NCBI GenBank assembly: GCA_963812335.1
Contig: CAWEUU010000007.1
Span: 20,707-84,706 of the forward strand
DNA length: 64,000 nucleotides
Origin: VRUE01 sp963812335
GTDB lineage: Bacteria; Actinomycetota; Thermoleophilia; Solirubrobacterales; 70-9
Direction of reading: 5' to 3'
The notes beneath the pieces were generated by a model. The model saw nothing but the letters and a program-made list of their open reading frames with translations. It searched no databases and had not been told where the DNA came from. The position numbers and the translations under genes are program-made. Shown one piece after another: positions 7,999 through 16,045 of this stretch. How positions within the stretch are numbered: position 1 is the first letter of the stretch; each line of letters starts with the position of its first letter.

Positions 7999-8562
7999 AT
8001 GGTCGTCGTCCTCATAGTGATCGTCGCGATCGTCGCGATCGCGGTGCTCTACTACATCGCCAAGCGCAACTCGATCATCGCCTCGCGCAACCGGGTCGAC
8101 GAGTCCTGGAGCGGCATCGACGTACAGCTCAAACGCCGCCACGACCTCGTCCCCAACCTGGTCGAGACGGTCAAGGGCTACGCCACGCACGAGCAGCAGA
8201 CCTTCGAGAAGACGACGCAGGCGCGGGCCGAAGCAATGAGCGCCCAGGGCATCGAGGAAACCGCCCAGGCCGAGCAGAAGCTGACCCAGGCGCTCGCCGA
8301 TGTGAAGGCCGTCGCCGAGAACTACCCGACCCTGCGCGCGACCGAGAACTTCCAGCAGCTCAGCCGCAACCTCTCCGAGCTCGAGGACGAAATCCAGGCC
8401 TCGCGACGTATCTACAACTCCAACGTGCAGTCCTACAACACCGAGATCGAACAGTTCCCGGGCTCGATCATCGCCAACCAGGGCAACTTCACTGCCCGCG
8501 AGTTCTTCGAGATCGAAGACAAATCCGAGCGCCAGCCGGTCTCGGTCAGCTTCGACAAATAA
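7999..8562 (+). CDS. lemA: LemA family membrane protein
   Basis: 187 residues from ATG 7999; the in-frame ATG 7990 overlaps the TAGGAT -10 box (7986-7991), so 7999 is preferred. One N-terminal membrane helix (VVVLIVIVAIVAIAVLYYI), then the LemA helical bundle with RRHDLVPNLVETVKGY and NLSELEDEIQASRRIYN signatures. LemA proteins are small anchored helical proteins of unclear function, often linked to membrane proteases or stress. No downstream TPM-domain partner is present; rubredoxin follows. Confidence 0.92.
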   Translation: MVVVLIVIVAIVAIAVLYYIAKRNSIIASRNRVDESWSGIDVQLKRRHDLVPNLVETVKGYATHEQQTFEKTTQARAEAMSAQGIEETAQAEQKLTQALADVKAVAENYPTLRATENFQQLSRNLSELEDEIQASRRIYNSNVQSYNTEIEQFPGSIIANQGNFTAREFFEIEDKSERQPVSVSFDK

Positions 8563-8585
8563 GCCGGTCTTCTAAGCTGTCGGAC

Positions 8586-8777
8586 ATGAGCGCAACGACC
8601 GAGGCAACCCTCTGGATCTGCGAGAGCTGCGGCTTCATCTACGACCCGGCGATCGGTGACCCCGACGGCGGCATCCCACCGGGAACCGCCTTCGAGGACA
8701 TCCCCAGCGACTGGTTCTGCCCCGTCTGCGGCGCGCGGACCTCCGACTTCCGCCCGGTCGAGCCAGGGGAGGCCTAG
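8586..8777 (+). CDS. Rubredoxin
   Basis: 63 residues. WICESCGFIYDPAIGDPDGG and WFCPVCGA supply the two CxxCG pairs that bind a single iron. The protein is a small one-electron carrier in the cytosol. Start ATG 8586 is preceded by TAAGCT with 7 bases between. It is immediately upstream of a flavoprotein oxidase with a cysteine cluster, so it may pass electrons to or from that enzyme; this pairing is inferred from proximity. Confidence 0.95.
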   Translation: MSATTEATLWICESCGFIYDPAIGDPDGGIPPGTAFEDIPSDWFCPVCGARTSDFRPVEPGEA

Positions 8778-8823
8778 GCCGGCCGCCCGCGGTGGACGCG
8801 GGAGCGGGTGAGCGGGATCGCCG

Positions 8824-10500
8824 GTGACTATGAGTGCGATGGAGAGGGAGCCGAGCACGCGGGCGGAATTTGATTTCGACTGGATCGTCGTCGGGTCCGG
8901 CTTCGGCGGCAGCGTCTCGGCGCTGCGCCTTGCCGAAAAGGGCTACGACGTCGCGGTGCTCGAGTGCGGCAAGCGGTTCGGCGACGACGACTTCCCGAGC
9001 TCGACCTGGGACAGCCGGCGCTACTTCTGGGCGCCGCGGATCGGGATGAAGGGGATCTTCCGGCTGAGCCTGTTCCGCGACGTCGCCGTAGTCAGCGGCT
9101 GCGGCGTCGGCGGCGGCAGCCTCGGCTACGCGAACACGCTCTACGTCCCCCCCGGCCAGTTCTTCGAGGACCCGCAGTGGGCCGACCTCGACGACTGGCA
9201 GGCGCGGCTGGCACCCCACTACGAGACCGCGCAGCGAATGCTCGGCGTCACGGTCCACGATCGCGACGACCCGGCCGACCAGATGCTGCGCGAGCTCGGC
9301 GAGGAGCTCGGCGTCGCCGACACCTACCGCAAGACCCCGGTCGGCGTCTACCTCGACAACCCCGGCCAGACCGTCGCCGACCCCTACTTCGAAGGCGCGG
9401 GCCCGGAGCGCACGGGCTGCCTGCAGTGCGGCCGTTGCATGGTCGGCTGCCCGCACGGGGCGAAGAACACCCTGGTCAAGAACTACCTCTGGCTGGCCGA
9501 GCAGCGCGGCCTCGAGGTGCAGGCCGAGCGCACGGTGACCGACATCCGGCCGCTCGGCGCCGCCGACGGCAGCGACGGCTACGCGGTGACCAGCGAGCGC
9601 TCCGGGATGCTGCGCGGCCGCCGAAAGCGCACGCTGAAGGCGCGCGGCGTGATCGTCGCCGCCGGACCGCTGGGCACCAACAAGCTGCTGCAGCGCTGCC
9701 GGCTCGGCGGCTCGCTGCCGAAGATCTCGCCGCGCCTCGGCGAGCTCGTGCGGACCAACAGCGAGAGCATCCTCGCCGTGCGCGTGCCGCCCGACTACCC
9801 CGAGGACCTGAGCCGTCGGGTGGCGATCACCTCGAGCATCTACCCCGACCCGCATACGCACATCGAGACGGTCACCTACGGCAAGGCAGGCGACTCGATG
9901 AGCACGCTGAACACGCTGCTGGTCGGCGACGGGACGCGGGTCACGCGTCCGCTGAAGCTGCTCGCCCAGATCATCCGCCATCCGGTCAGGCTCGCCCAGG
10001 TGCTGTGGCCGTTCGGCACCTCGCACCGCACGATCATCCTGCTCGTCATGCAGACGCTGGACAACGCGATCGCGCTGCGGCCGCGGCTGAAGCGCAACGG
10101 CGAGGTGCGGCTGCAGACCGAGCAGGACCCGGAGCGGCCGAACCCGACCTTCATCCCGGTCGCCAACAAGGCCGCCGAATGGTTCGCCGAGCGCACCGGC
10201 GGGATCGCCCAGAGCTCGATCATGGAGGCGACGCTGAACGTGCCGACGACCGCCCACATCCTCGGCGGCGCGGCAATCGGCCACGGCCCCGAGGACGGCG
10301 TCGTCGACGCCCGCCAGCGCGTCTTCGGCTACGAGAACCTGATGGTCTGCGACGGAGCCGCGATCCCGGCCAACGTCGGCGTCAACCCGAGCCTGACGAT
10401 CACGGCGCTGGCCGAGAACGCGATGAGCCAGATCCCGCCCAAAGAGGGGGCCGCGCCGCGCGACCTGCCCGAGGCCGCGCGGCCGGCTGCCGCTGCGTAG
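8824..10500 (+). CDS. GMC-type FAD oxidoreductase, cholesterol-oxidase-like
   Basis: 558 residues from GTG 8824 (ATG 8830 and 8839 are alternatives). WIVVGSGFGGSVSALRLAEKG is an N-terminal Rossmann FAD site split by no insertion. GCLQCGRCMVGC followed by PHGAKNTLVKNYL is the cysteine-rich signature of mycobacterial ChoD-like enzymes, and the GMC C-terminal part has VCDGAAIPANVGVNPSLTI. Likely oxidises a sterol-like or other alcohol; the true substrate is unknown. It ends exactly where the convergent superoxide dismutase ends, with no base between the stop codons. Confidence 0.85.
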   Translation: MTMSAMEREPSTRAEFDFDWIVVGSGFGGSVSALRLAEKGYDVAVLECGKRFGDDDFPSSTWDSRRYFWAPRIGMKGIFRLSLFRDVAVVSGCGVGGGSLGYANTLYVPPGQFFEDPQWADLDDWQARLAPHYETAQRMLGVTVHDRDDPADQMLRELGEELGVADTYRKTPVGVYLDNPGQTVADPYFEGAGPERTGCLQCGRCMVGCPHGAKNTLVKNYLWLAEQRGLEVQAERTVTDIRPLGAADGSDGYAVTSERSGMLRGRRKRTLKARGVIVAAGPLGTNKLLQRCRLGGSLPKISPRLGELVRTNSESILAVRVPPDYPEDLSRRVAITSSIYPDPHTHIETVTYGKAGDSMSTLNTLLVGDGTRVTRPLKLLAQIIRHPVRLAQVLWPFGTSHRTIILLVMQTLDNAIALRPRLKRNGEVRLQTEQDPERPNPTFIPVANKAAEWFAERTGGIAQSSIMEATLNVPTTAHILGGAAIGHGPEDGVVDARQRVFGYENLMVCDGAAIPANVGVNPSLTITALAENAMSQIPPKEGAAPRDLPEAARPAAAA

Positions 10501-11100
10501 CTACTGCGCGAAGCGCTCGGCTACGTAGTCCCAGTTGACGACGTTCCAAAAGGCGTCGATGTATTCCGGGCGCTTGTTCTGGTACTTGAGGTAATAGGCG
10601 TGCTCCCAGACGTCGCAGCCGAGCAGCGGCACGCTGCCGTCGGTCACCGGCGAGTCCTGGTTCGGAGTCGAGACGACCGCCAGCCCGGAGCTGTCCTTGA
10701 CCAGCCAGGCCCAGCCGGAGCCGAAGCGGGCGATGCCCGCGTTCTTGAACTCCTCCTTGAAGGAGTCGAGCGAGCCGAAGGTCTCGTCGATCGCCGCGCT
10801 CAGCTCGCCGCTGGGGGCACCGCCGCCATCGGGGCTGAGCATCTGCCAGAAGAGCGAGTGGTTGTAGTGGCCGCCGGCGTTGTTGCGCACGGGGCCCTGC
10901 TTGTCCCCGGGGAGGCTGCTGAGGTTGCGCAGCACGTCCTCGACGTCCCGGTCGGCCCACTCGGTCCCCTCCAGGGCGCCGTTGGCCTTGTCGACGTAGG
11001 CCTGATGGTGCTTGTCGTGGTGGACCCGCATCGTCGCCTCGTCGATGTGAGGCTCGAGCGCGTCGTATGCGTAGGGGAGATCGGGAACCGCAAAAGCCAT
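10501..11100 (-). CDS. Superoxide dismutase, Fe/Mn type
   Basis: 199 residues. Metal ligands are seen in MRVHHDKHHQAY (first His), HYNHSLFW (second His) and GCDVWEHAYY (Asp and last His). It converts superoxide to peroxide and oxygen in the cytosol; Fe versus Mn cannot be read off safely. A good Shine-Dalgarno AAGGAG lies 6 bases before the ATG. The upstream region carries a 7-bp inverted repeat CTAGATG...CATCTAG (11141-11162) that could be an operator. The peroxide may be linked to the neighbouring oxidase. Confidence 0.95.
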   Translation of the reverse strand: MAFAVPDLPYAYDALEPHIDEATMRVHHDKHHQAYVDKANGALEGTEWADRDVEDVLRNLSSLPGDKQGPVRNNAGGHYNHSLFWQMLSPDGGGAPSGELSAAIDETFGSLDSFKEEFKNAGIARFGSGWAWLVKDSSGLAVVSTPNQDSPVTDGSVPLLGCDVWEHAYYLKYQNKRPEYIDAFWNVVNWDYVAERFAQ

Positions 11101-11140
11101 CTGATGCTCCTTGTTTTCGATTTCGAAGTCCTGCGGGAGC

Positions 11141-11162
11141 CTAGATGATCGGTTCCATCTAG
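11141..11162. promoter_or_regulatory. Inverted repeat between divergent sod and sigma-factor genes
   Basis: CTAGATG (11141-11147) and CATCTAG (11156-11162) are exact inverses with 8 bases between, in a 66-bp divergent intergenic space. It is a candidate binding site for a dimeric regulator; no regulator is identified. Confidence 0.4.
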
Positions 11163-11166
11163 CTGC

Positions 11167-11949
11167 TTGCTAGCTTTGTCCGGGGTCGCCTTGGAGCCGG
11201 AGCTGCGAAACGAGGATGAGTTGTGGCGGCGCTTCGGCGAGACGCACGACCCGGCGATCCGCGACGAGCTGGTGCGCCGCAACCTGCCCTTCGCGAAGCG
11301 GCTGGCGCTGCGCTACCGCGGGGCCAGCGAGTCCTTCGACGACCTGCTCCAGGTCGCCAACCTGGGCTTGCTCAACGCCGTCGACCGCTTCGACCCCGAG
11401 CGCGGCATTCCCTTCACCGCCTTCGCCTCGCCGACGATCCTCGGCGAGCTCAAACGCCACTTCCGCGATCGGGTCTGGACGGTGCGGGTGCCGCGCGGGC
11501 TGCACGACCGCATGGCAGAAGTCGACAAAGCGATCACCGAGCTGACCAAGAAGCTGCAGCGCTCGCCCTCGGTCGGTGAGATCGCCGAGCGCCTCGAGGT
11601 CGAGCAGATCGACGTGCTCGAGGTGATGGAGGCCAACCACAATCGCCGCCCGCTCTCGCTCGACCGTCCTGCCGGAGCCGAGGACTCCGAGGACTCGCCG
11701 CCGACCGAGTGGGTCGGCGACGTGGACGAGGGCTTCGAGCTGGTCGAGGGCCGGATCGCGCTTGACTCGGCGCTACCGGCGCTCGACGAGCGCGAGCGCC
11801 TGGTGCTGCGGCTGCGCTTCGTCGAGGACATGACGCAATCGCAGATCGCCGAGCAGATCGGCCACTCGCAGATGCACGTCTCGCGCATCCTGCGCCGCGC
11901 TCTCGCACGGATCCGCGAGCAGATCAGGGAGCAGCGGCAAAGCGAATGA
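11167..11949 (+). CDS. SigB/SigF-family RNA polymerase sigma factor
   Basis: Up to 260 residues from TTG 11167; TTG 11176 and 11191 are equally possible, since no ATG or GTG is in frame nearby. Region 2 is seen as NLPFAKRLALRYRG and DDLLQVANLGLLNAVDRFDP, region 3 as LQRSPSVGEIAERLEVE, and region 4 as LRLRFVEDMTQSQIAEQIG with a helix-turn-helix. The absence of region 1 and the short length match the stress-type SigB/F/G group. The gene overlaps the 3' end of the convergent anti-sigma gene by 26 bp and is likely held inactive by it. Confidence 0.92.
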   Translation: MLALSGVALEPELRNEDELWRRFGETHDPAIRDELVRRNLPFAKRLALRYRGASESFDDLLQVANLGLLNAVDRFDPERGIPFTAFASPTILGELKRHFRDRVWTVRVPRGLHDRMAEVDKAITELTKKLQRSPSVGEIAERLEVEQIDVLEVMEANHNRRPLSLDRPAGAEDSEDSPPTEWVGDVDEGFELVEGRIALDSALPALDERERLVLRLRFVEDMTQSQIAEQIGHSQMHVSRILRRALARIREQIREQRQSE

Positions 11950-12778
11950 TCAGGTACTCGCCGTCGACGGACTGCTCGACGGTGAGCTCATCGGCCAGCT
12001 TCTCCAGCGAGCCGCCGACGTCGGGCACGTCGAGGTCGGAGCGGATCTGCTCCGCCGCGCCCTCGTCCAACGGGCCCAGCCGCAGATCGATTCCGCTTTC
12101 GCGCTCGTCGAGGCCGAGCCGTACGCGCCCGTCCTCGAAGCGCTCGGGGGCGGAGTTGGCGATCGCGTCGGTGACCAGAACAGCGTCGGAGACGCGGTCG
12201 ACTGAGAGGTCGCGACGCGCAGCCAGGGCGGCGACAACCCGTGCCAGCACCGGCGCGAGCAGATCGCTGCGATCGACGATCATCTCGGTGCGGTCGGCGG
12301 GGTAGGGCTTGAGCTCGAACGTGTCGCCGTTGTCTTTGCTGTTGGCGCCGCCCCCCTCGAGCGGCACCCGCATCGTGATCTCGGTGCCCTGGTCGAGCCC
12401 GCCGGAGATCGAGAAGCTGCTCGAGAGCGCGGCGATCAGCGAAAGGCCGAGGCGCAGGCTGTCGCGTTCGCTCTCCGCCTGTGGCCTGATCCCGACGCCC
12501 TCGTCGCGGACGACGACGGTGAGCCCCTCGGGGTCCGGCTTCGCGTCGACGGCCAACGGTCCCGGCCCGCCCTGGTAGGCGTGGACGACGACGTTCATGC
12601 AGGCCTCGGTGACAACCGTCTTCAGATCGGCGAGGCCGGGCTCGTCCATGCCGATCTCCTCGGCCAGCCCGGCGAGAGCGTGGCGAATGACAGCGACGTT
12701 CTCGGATTTCGCGGGCAGCACCAACTGAAGCCCCCTGGGCCTGTCTTGGATCGCCGGAGTGTCTGAGCTTGACCCCAT
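11924..12778 (-). CDS. RsbW-like anti-sigma factor with two ATPase-fold domains
   Basis: 284 residues from ATG 12778. The first half is a GHKL serine kinase/anti-sigma domain: N box TVVTEACMNVVVHAY, G1 box VVVRDEGVGIR, and LRLGLSLIAALS. The second half (about residues 150-284) has the same predicted order of elements (SVDRVSDAVLVTDAIANSA, then GSLEKLADEL) but no intact N or G1 boxes, so it looks like a degenerate duplicate. Usual RsbW proteins have one domain of about 140-160 residues. The product would bind the adjacent sigma factor and phosphorylate RsbV. Confidence 0.85.
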   Translation of the reverse strand: MGSSSDTPAIQDRPRGLQLVLPAKSENVAVIRHALAGLAEEIGMDEPGLADLKTVVTEACMNVVVHAYQGGPGPLAVDAKPDPEGLTVVVRDEGVGIRPQAESERDSLRLGLSLIAALSSSFSISGGLDQGTEITMRVPLEGGGANSKDNGDTFELKPYPADRTEMIVDRSDLLAPVLARVVAALAARRDLSVDRVSDAVLVTDAIANSAPERFEDGRVRLGLDERESGIDLRLGPLDEGAAEQIRSDLDVPDVGGSLEKLADELTVEQSVDGEYLIIRFAAAP

Positions 12779-12845
12779 TCGGTCCGCCGTGAACTGACCG
12801 TCGGCGGGAACACGAGCATAGTCGTCGTGGCTTTGAGTATCTCCG

Positions 12846-12871
12846 CTACCCCCACCATCCAAGGCACAAAC
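12846..12871 (-). promoter_or_regulatory. SigB-type promoter upstream of the anti-sigma gene
   Basis: On the minus strand GTTTGT (12866-12871) and GGGTAG (12846-12851) are spaced 14 bases, close to the GTTT/GGGTA pattern of SigB/SigF promoters. It points towards the rsbW-like gene and suggests feedback control of the module by its own sigma factor. Confidence 0.5.
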
Positions 12872-12877
12872 CTGAGG

Positions 12878-12883
12878 TAGGAT
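12878..12883 (+). promoter_or_regulatory. -10 box of a leaderless rsbV-like promoter
   Basis: TAGGAT ends 6 bases before the GTG at 12890. It is divergent from the SigB-type promoter in the same 111-bp space. Confidence 0.45.
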
Positions 12884-12889
12884 CGGCGC

Positions 12890-13261
12890 GTGAACCCGGT
12901 TCCTTTCCAGGTGCGCAGCGAAGAGCTCGAGAACGGCATCCGTGCCTTCGCCGTGCACGGCGAGCTGGACATGAACACGGTGCCCGAGCTCGAGCGTGGC
13001 CTGGAGGAGGCGCTAGCCGACTCGCAGGCATCGATCGTGCTCGACCTCTCCGAGTGCGAATTCATCGACTCCACCGGGATTGCGCTGATCGTGCGGGCCT
13101 GGCAGCGCCTCGATCGCAGCGGCGGCAACGGCGGCGAAGGGCGCCTCGTCCTCTGCAGCATCAACCGACAGGTACGCCGCCTGCTGCAGATCACCGGGGT
13201 CGAGAGCTCGATCTCGATGCATGAAGACCGCGGCGCGGCGCTGGCCGAGCTACGCGACTGA
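12890..13261 (+). CDS. STAS-domain anti-anti-sigma factor (RsbV-like)
   Basis: 123 residues forming one STAS domain. DLSECEFIDSTGIALIV holds the phosphorylatable serine in the DST motif. When dephosphorylated it would bind the RsbW-like kinase and free the sigma factor. It is divergent from the anti-sigma gene and followed by a mechanosensitive channel gene. The start is GTG (encoding MNPVPFQV), leaderless type. Confidence 0.92.
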   Translation: MNPVPFQVRSEELENGIRAFAVHGELDMNTVPELERGLEEALADSQASIVLDLSECEFIDSTGIALIVRAWQRLDRSGGNGGEGRLVLCSINRQVRRLLQITGVESSISMHEDRGAALAELRD

Positions 13262-13301
13262 TTGGCGTTTCGGCGCGCGCGGCGGGGGTAACGGCAGGGC
13301 G

Positions 13302-14216
13302 ATGCCCGCGCCCCGCAGGAGGATGTCCCATGACCTTTTCGATACCCGCAGCCATTCCTGGCACGCCGTAGGCCTCGGCGAGGAGCTCGAATCGGCCTCA
13401 CCGCGGCGGGCGCTCGGCGGCCTTCTGATCGCCCTGGCGCTGATCGCCGCCACGATGGTCGTCTACTACCAGCGCCAGCAGTGGCTGCCGGGCTACGGCG
13501 CCTGGGTCAAGATCGGCACCGCCGCGGTGCTGGTGCTAGTCGGCTCGATCGCAGTGCACTGGCTCGTGCGCAGCGTCTCGCCGCGGCTCTTCCGCCGCCT
13601 CGACCCGGCCACGGCCGGCACGCTCGGGTTCCTGATCCGCCTCTTCGCGATGTCGATCGTGGTGATCGTCGCCCTGCGCGTCGCCGGAATCAGGGCGAGC
13701 ACGCTCGCCCTCGGCGGCACGATCACCGCCGTCGTCCTCGGCCTCGCCGCACAGCAGTCGCTCGGGGGGATCTTCGCCGGCGTCGTCCTGCAGAGCACGC
13801 GGCCCTTCCGGGTCGGCGAACGGGTGCGCCTGGTCGGCGGCTTCATCGCCGGCTCGCTCGAGGGAACGGTCAGCTCGCTCGGCCTTTTCTACACCACACT
13901 CGCCCAGGGAGCCGACCGGATCCAGATCCCCAACAGCGTGATGATCAGCCTTGCCGTGGTGCCGATGCGCGAGCCCGACCGGATTGACCTCAAGGCCCGC
14001 TTCGCGACCGAGGCGAGCCCGCGGCGGATCGAGCAGCGCCTGCTCGATTCGGTCGAGACGCCGACCCGCTACGCGCCCAGCGTCGCCCTGGAGGAAGTCG
14101 ACGAAGACGGGGTCGTGCTGAGGATCAGCGCCACACCGCTGCGGCCCGGCGACGGCTCGCAACTGGCCGAGGAAGTGCTCGAGGCGCTGCGGCGCGGCCC
14201 CGCCGCAGCCACCTAG
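13302..14216 (+). CDS. MscS-family mechanosensitive channel
   Basis: 304 residues from ATG 13302; ATG 13323 directly after AGGAGG is also in frame but too close to that motif. Three membrane segments are followed by the MscS pore helix region TLALGGTITAVVLGLAAQQSLGG and the beta-domain GERVRLVGG and IPNSVMI. The channel releases osmolytes on hypo-osmotic shock, which fits a neighbourhood devoted to general stress. Its stop overlaps the end of the convergent SnoaL-like gene by 4 bp. Confidence 0.9.
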   Translation: MPAPRRRMSHDLFDTRSHSWHAVGLGEELESASPRRALGGLLIALALIAATMVVYYQRQQWLPGYGAWVKIGTAAVLVLVGSIAVHWLVRSVSPRLFRRLDPATAGTLGFLIRLFAMSIVVIVALRVAGIRASTLALGGTITAVVLGLAAQQSLGGIFAGVVLQSTRPFRVGERVRLVGGFIAGSLEGTVSSLGLFYTTLAQGADRIQIPNSVMISLAVVPMREPDRIDLKARFATEASPRRIEQRLLDSVETPTRYAPSVALEEVDEDGVVLRISATPLRPGDGSQLAEEVLEALRRGPAAAT

Positions 14217-14611
14217 GAGCCGAAACGGGCGTTTGCCAGGTCGGGGTCGGGGAAGACCTCGCCGCGGACGAAGCGCCCGTCCCGCAGCTCCCAGATCCAG
14301 GCGACCGGGACATCGCGGATGCCGAACTCACGGCTGCGGGCGTAGGCGCGACCGTGGACCAGCAGCAGATCGCCGCGGGCCTCGATCTCGCTCGGCGATA
14401 CCTGCAGCTCTTCCCAGACCTGCGCGATGTCGGTCAGGTAGTCGTGCAGCCCGGCCGAGCCGCTGTAGGGGGCCTCGCGCCCGATCGCCTCGGCCGTCAT
14501 CACCGGGTAGAACTCCATCGCCGCGTCGCAGAGCTCGGAAAGGCCGGCCTCGTCGCGGTGGTTGAAGCATTCGTAGAGGCGCGAGACCAGCCTCAGACGG
14601 GAGTCAGGCAT
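14213..14611 (-). CDS. SnoaL/NTF2-like protein
   Basis: 132 residues with the cone-shaped NTF2 pattern: an N-terminal helix RLRLVSRLYECFNHRDEAGL, a mid stretch GSAGLHDYLTDIAQVWEELQ, and C-terminal strands VPVAWIWELRDGRFVRG. Members bind small ligands or act as small enzymes, and many are unassigned. Its start overlaps the 3' end of the upstream phosphatase gene by 8 bp, so the two are co-translated. Function is unknown. Confidence 0.8.
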   Translation of the reverse strand: MPDSRLRLVSRLYECFNHRDEAGLSELCDAAMEFYPVMTAEAIGREAPYSGSAGLHDYLTDIAQVWEELQVSPSEIEARGDLLLVHGRAYARSREFGIRDVPVAWIWELRDGRFVRGEVFPDPDLANARFGS

Positions 14612-16028
14612 CGCCGTTGTCCAGGCTCTGCACCGCCGGGGCGGGACGCTCGCCGGCGAGGTCCGCAGCGCCGGCCGAGCGCCGCTCGGAGGCGCGGGAG
14701 ATCGCGAGGATCGCGATGTCGTCGTCGAGCCGCCCGTCGGTGAACACATGCAGAGAGCTCTCGAGTCGTTGCACCGCGCGGGCCGGATTGCCGGCGCCGC
14801 TGAGGTGCTCGCGCAGGCGCGCCTCGCCGTAGCGGCCGTCCGCTCCCTGGGCCTCGGTGATCCCGTCGGTGACGACGACGAGCTGCTGGCCCGGCTCGAG
14901 CTCGCTGCGGGCGATCTCCCATTCGGCGTCCTCGAAGGCGCCGAGCACGGGGTCCGAGCCGGCCGGGACCTCGGCGACGCTCTCGCCGTCGATCAGCAGC
15001 GGCGGCGGGTGGCCGGCAACGGCGAGCCGCACAGGCTCGAAGCGATCGTCGCTGAGCGTCACCGCCGCGAGGCTGCAGAGAGCCGAGTCGCCACGGGCGA
15101 GCAGGGCGCGGTTCAAGGTGTCCAGGGCGACAAGCGGGTCGTCGGTGAGCATGGCCACGGTGCGCAGGGTGTAGCGGGCGACCGCGGTGATCGAGGCGGC
15201 ATGGGCGCCGCGGCCGGTGACGTCGCCGATCACCAGCATCCAGCCGCGGGGCACCCGGAAGACGTCGTAGAAGTCGCCGCCGACTTCGTTCTCCGCCCCC
15301 GCCGGCCGGTACATCGCCGCCACCGACCAGCCGGGAATGTGCGGCAGCGGCGAGGGCAGCAGGCCGCGCTGCAGGGTCTCGGCGATCTCCGCCCGCGCGT
15401 GCTCGGCATCCCCGAGCTCGGCGAACAGGCCCGAGTTGTCGAGGGCCAGGGCGATGCAGCCCGAGAGGATCCAGGCGAAGCGGGCGTCCTGCTTGCGGTA
15501 GCGCCGCCGCGACCAGGCGACGGCGATCGTCAGCGTGCCGGTGACCTCGCCCCGCGCCTGCAGCGCGACCGTGATCGCCGAGCGCATCCCAAGCCGGCGC
15601 AGGAAGGCGAGGTCCTCGCCTTCCCCGTGGGCGATCTCGCGCAGCTCGGCATCGCCGATGCGCTCGTAGAAGCGCGACTTCAGCGAGGCCCCGCCCGCGG
15701 CGCCGACCATGTTCTCCGGGGTCGAGGGCGTCCGTTCGACGAGCCCCCGCTCGAACTCCGGCCCACCTCCCGGCCCGACCCGCACGGAGACGCGGCGCGG
15801 AACGCCGTCCTCGATCACGTCGATCATGCAGAAGTCGGCGAGCTCGGGGACGAGGATGTCGCAGATCGCCTCGAAGGTCTGCTCGAGCGTCCCGGCGGCG
15901 TCGGAGACGGAGGCAACCTCGCCGAGGATGCGGAAGCGGGCCCGCGCCTTGCGCTCACGGGCGAGGAAGATCGCGAGCAGCGCCAGCAGCGCGGCGGCGG
16001 CCACCACGGCTATCTCTATCCAGACCAC
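14604..16028 (-). CDS. Membrane-anchored GAF-SpoIIE (PP2C) phosphatase, RsbU-like
   Basis: 474 residues. One N-terminal membrane helix (VVAAAALLALLAIFL), a GAF-like sensor (about residues 35-190), then the SpoIIE/PP2C domain with ENEVGGDFYDV, LVIGDVTGRGAHAA and VTDGITEAQG carrying the metal-binding aspartates. It would dephosphorylate RsbV-like protein and so switch on the sigma factor encoded 3 kb away. GTG 16028 follows TATCGT by 6 bases on the minus strand (leaderless type). It overlaps the SnoaL-like gene. Confidence 0.9.
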   Translation of the reverse strand: MVWIEIAVVAAAALLALLAIFLARERKARARFRILGEVASVSDAAGTLEQTFEAICDILVPELADFCMIDVIEDGVPRRVSVRVGPGGGPEFERGLVERTPSTPENMVGAAGGASLKSRFYERIGDAELREIAHGEGEDLAFLRRLGMRSAITVALQARGEVTGTLTIAVAWSRRRYRKQDARFAWILSGCIALALDNSGLFAELGDAEHARAEIAETLQRGLLPSPLPHIPGWSVAAMYRPAGAENEVGGDFYDVFRVPRGWMLVIGDVTGRGAHAASITAVARYTLRTVAMLTDDPLVALDTLNRALLARGDSALCSLAAVTLSDDRFEPVRLAVAGHPPPLLIDGESVAEVPAGSDPVLGAFEDAEWEIARSELEPGQQLVVVTDGITEAQGADGRYGEARLREHLSGAGNPARAVQRLESSLHVFTDGRLDDDIAILAISRASERRSAGAADLAGERPAPAVQSLDNGDA

Positions 16029-16045
16029 CCCGCCACGATAGACGC

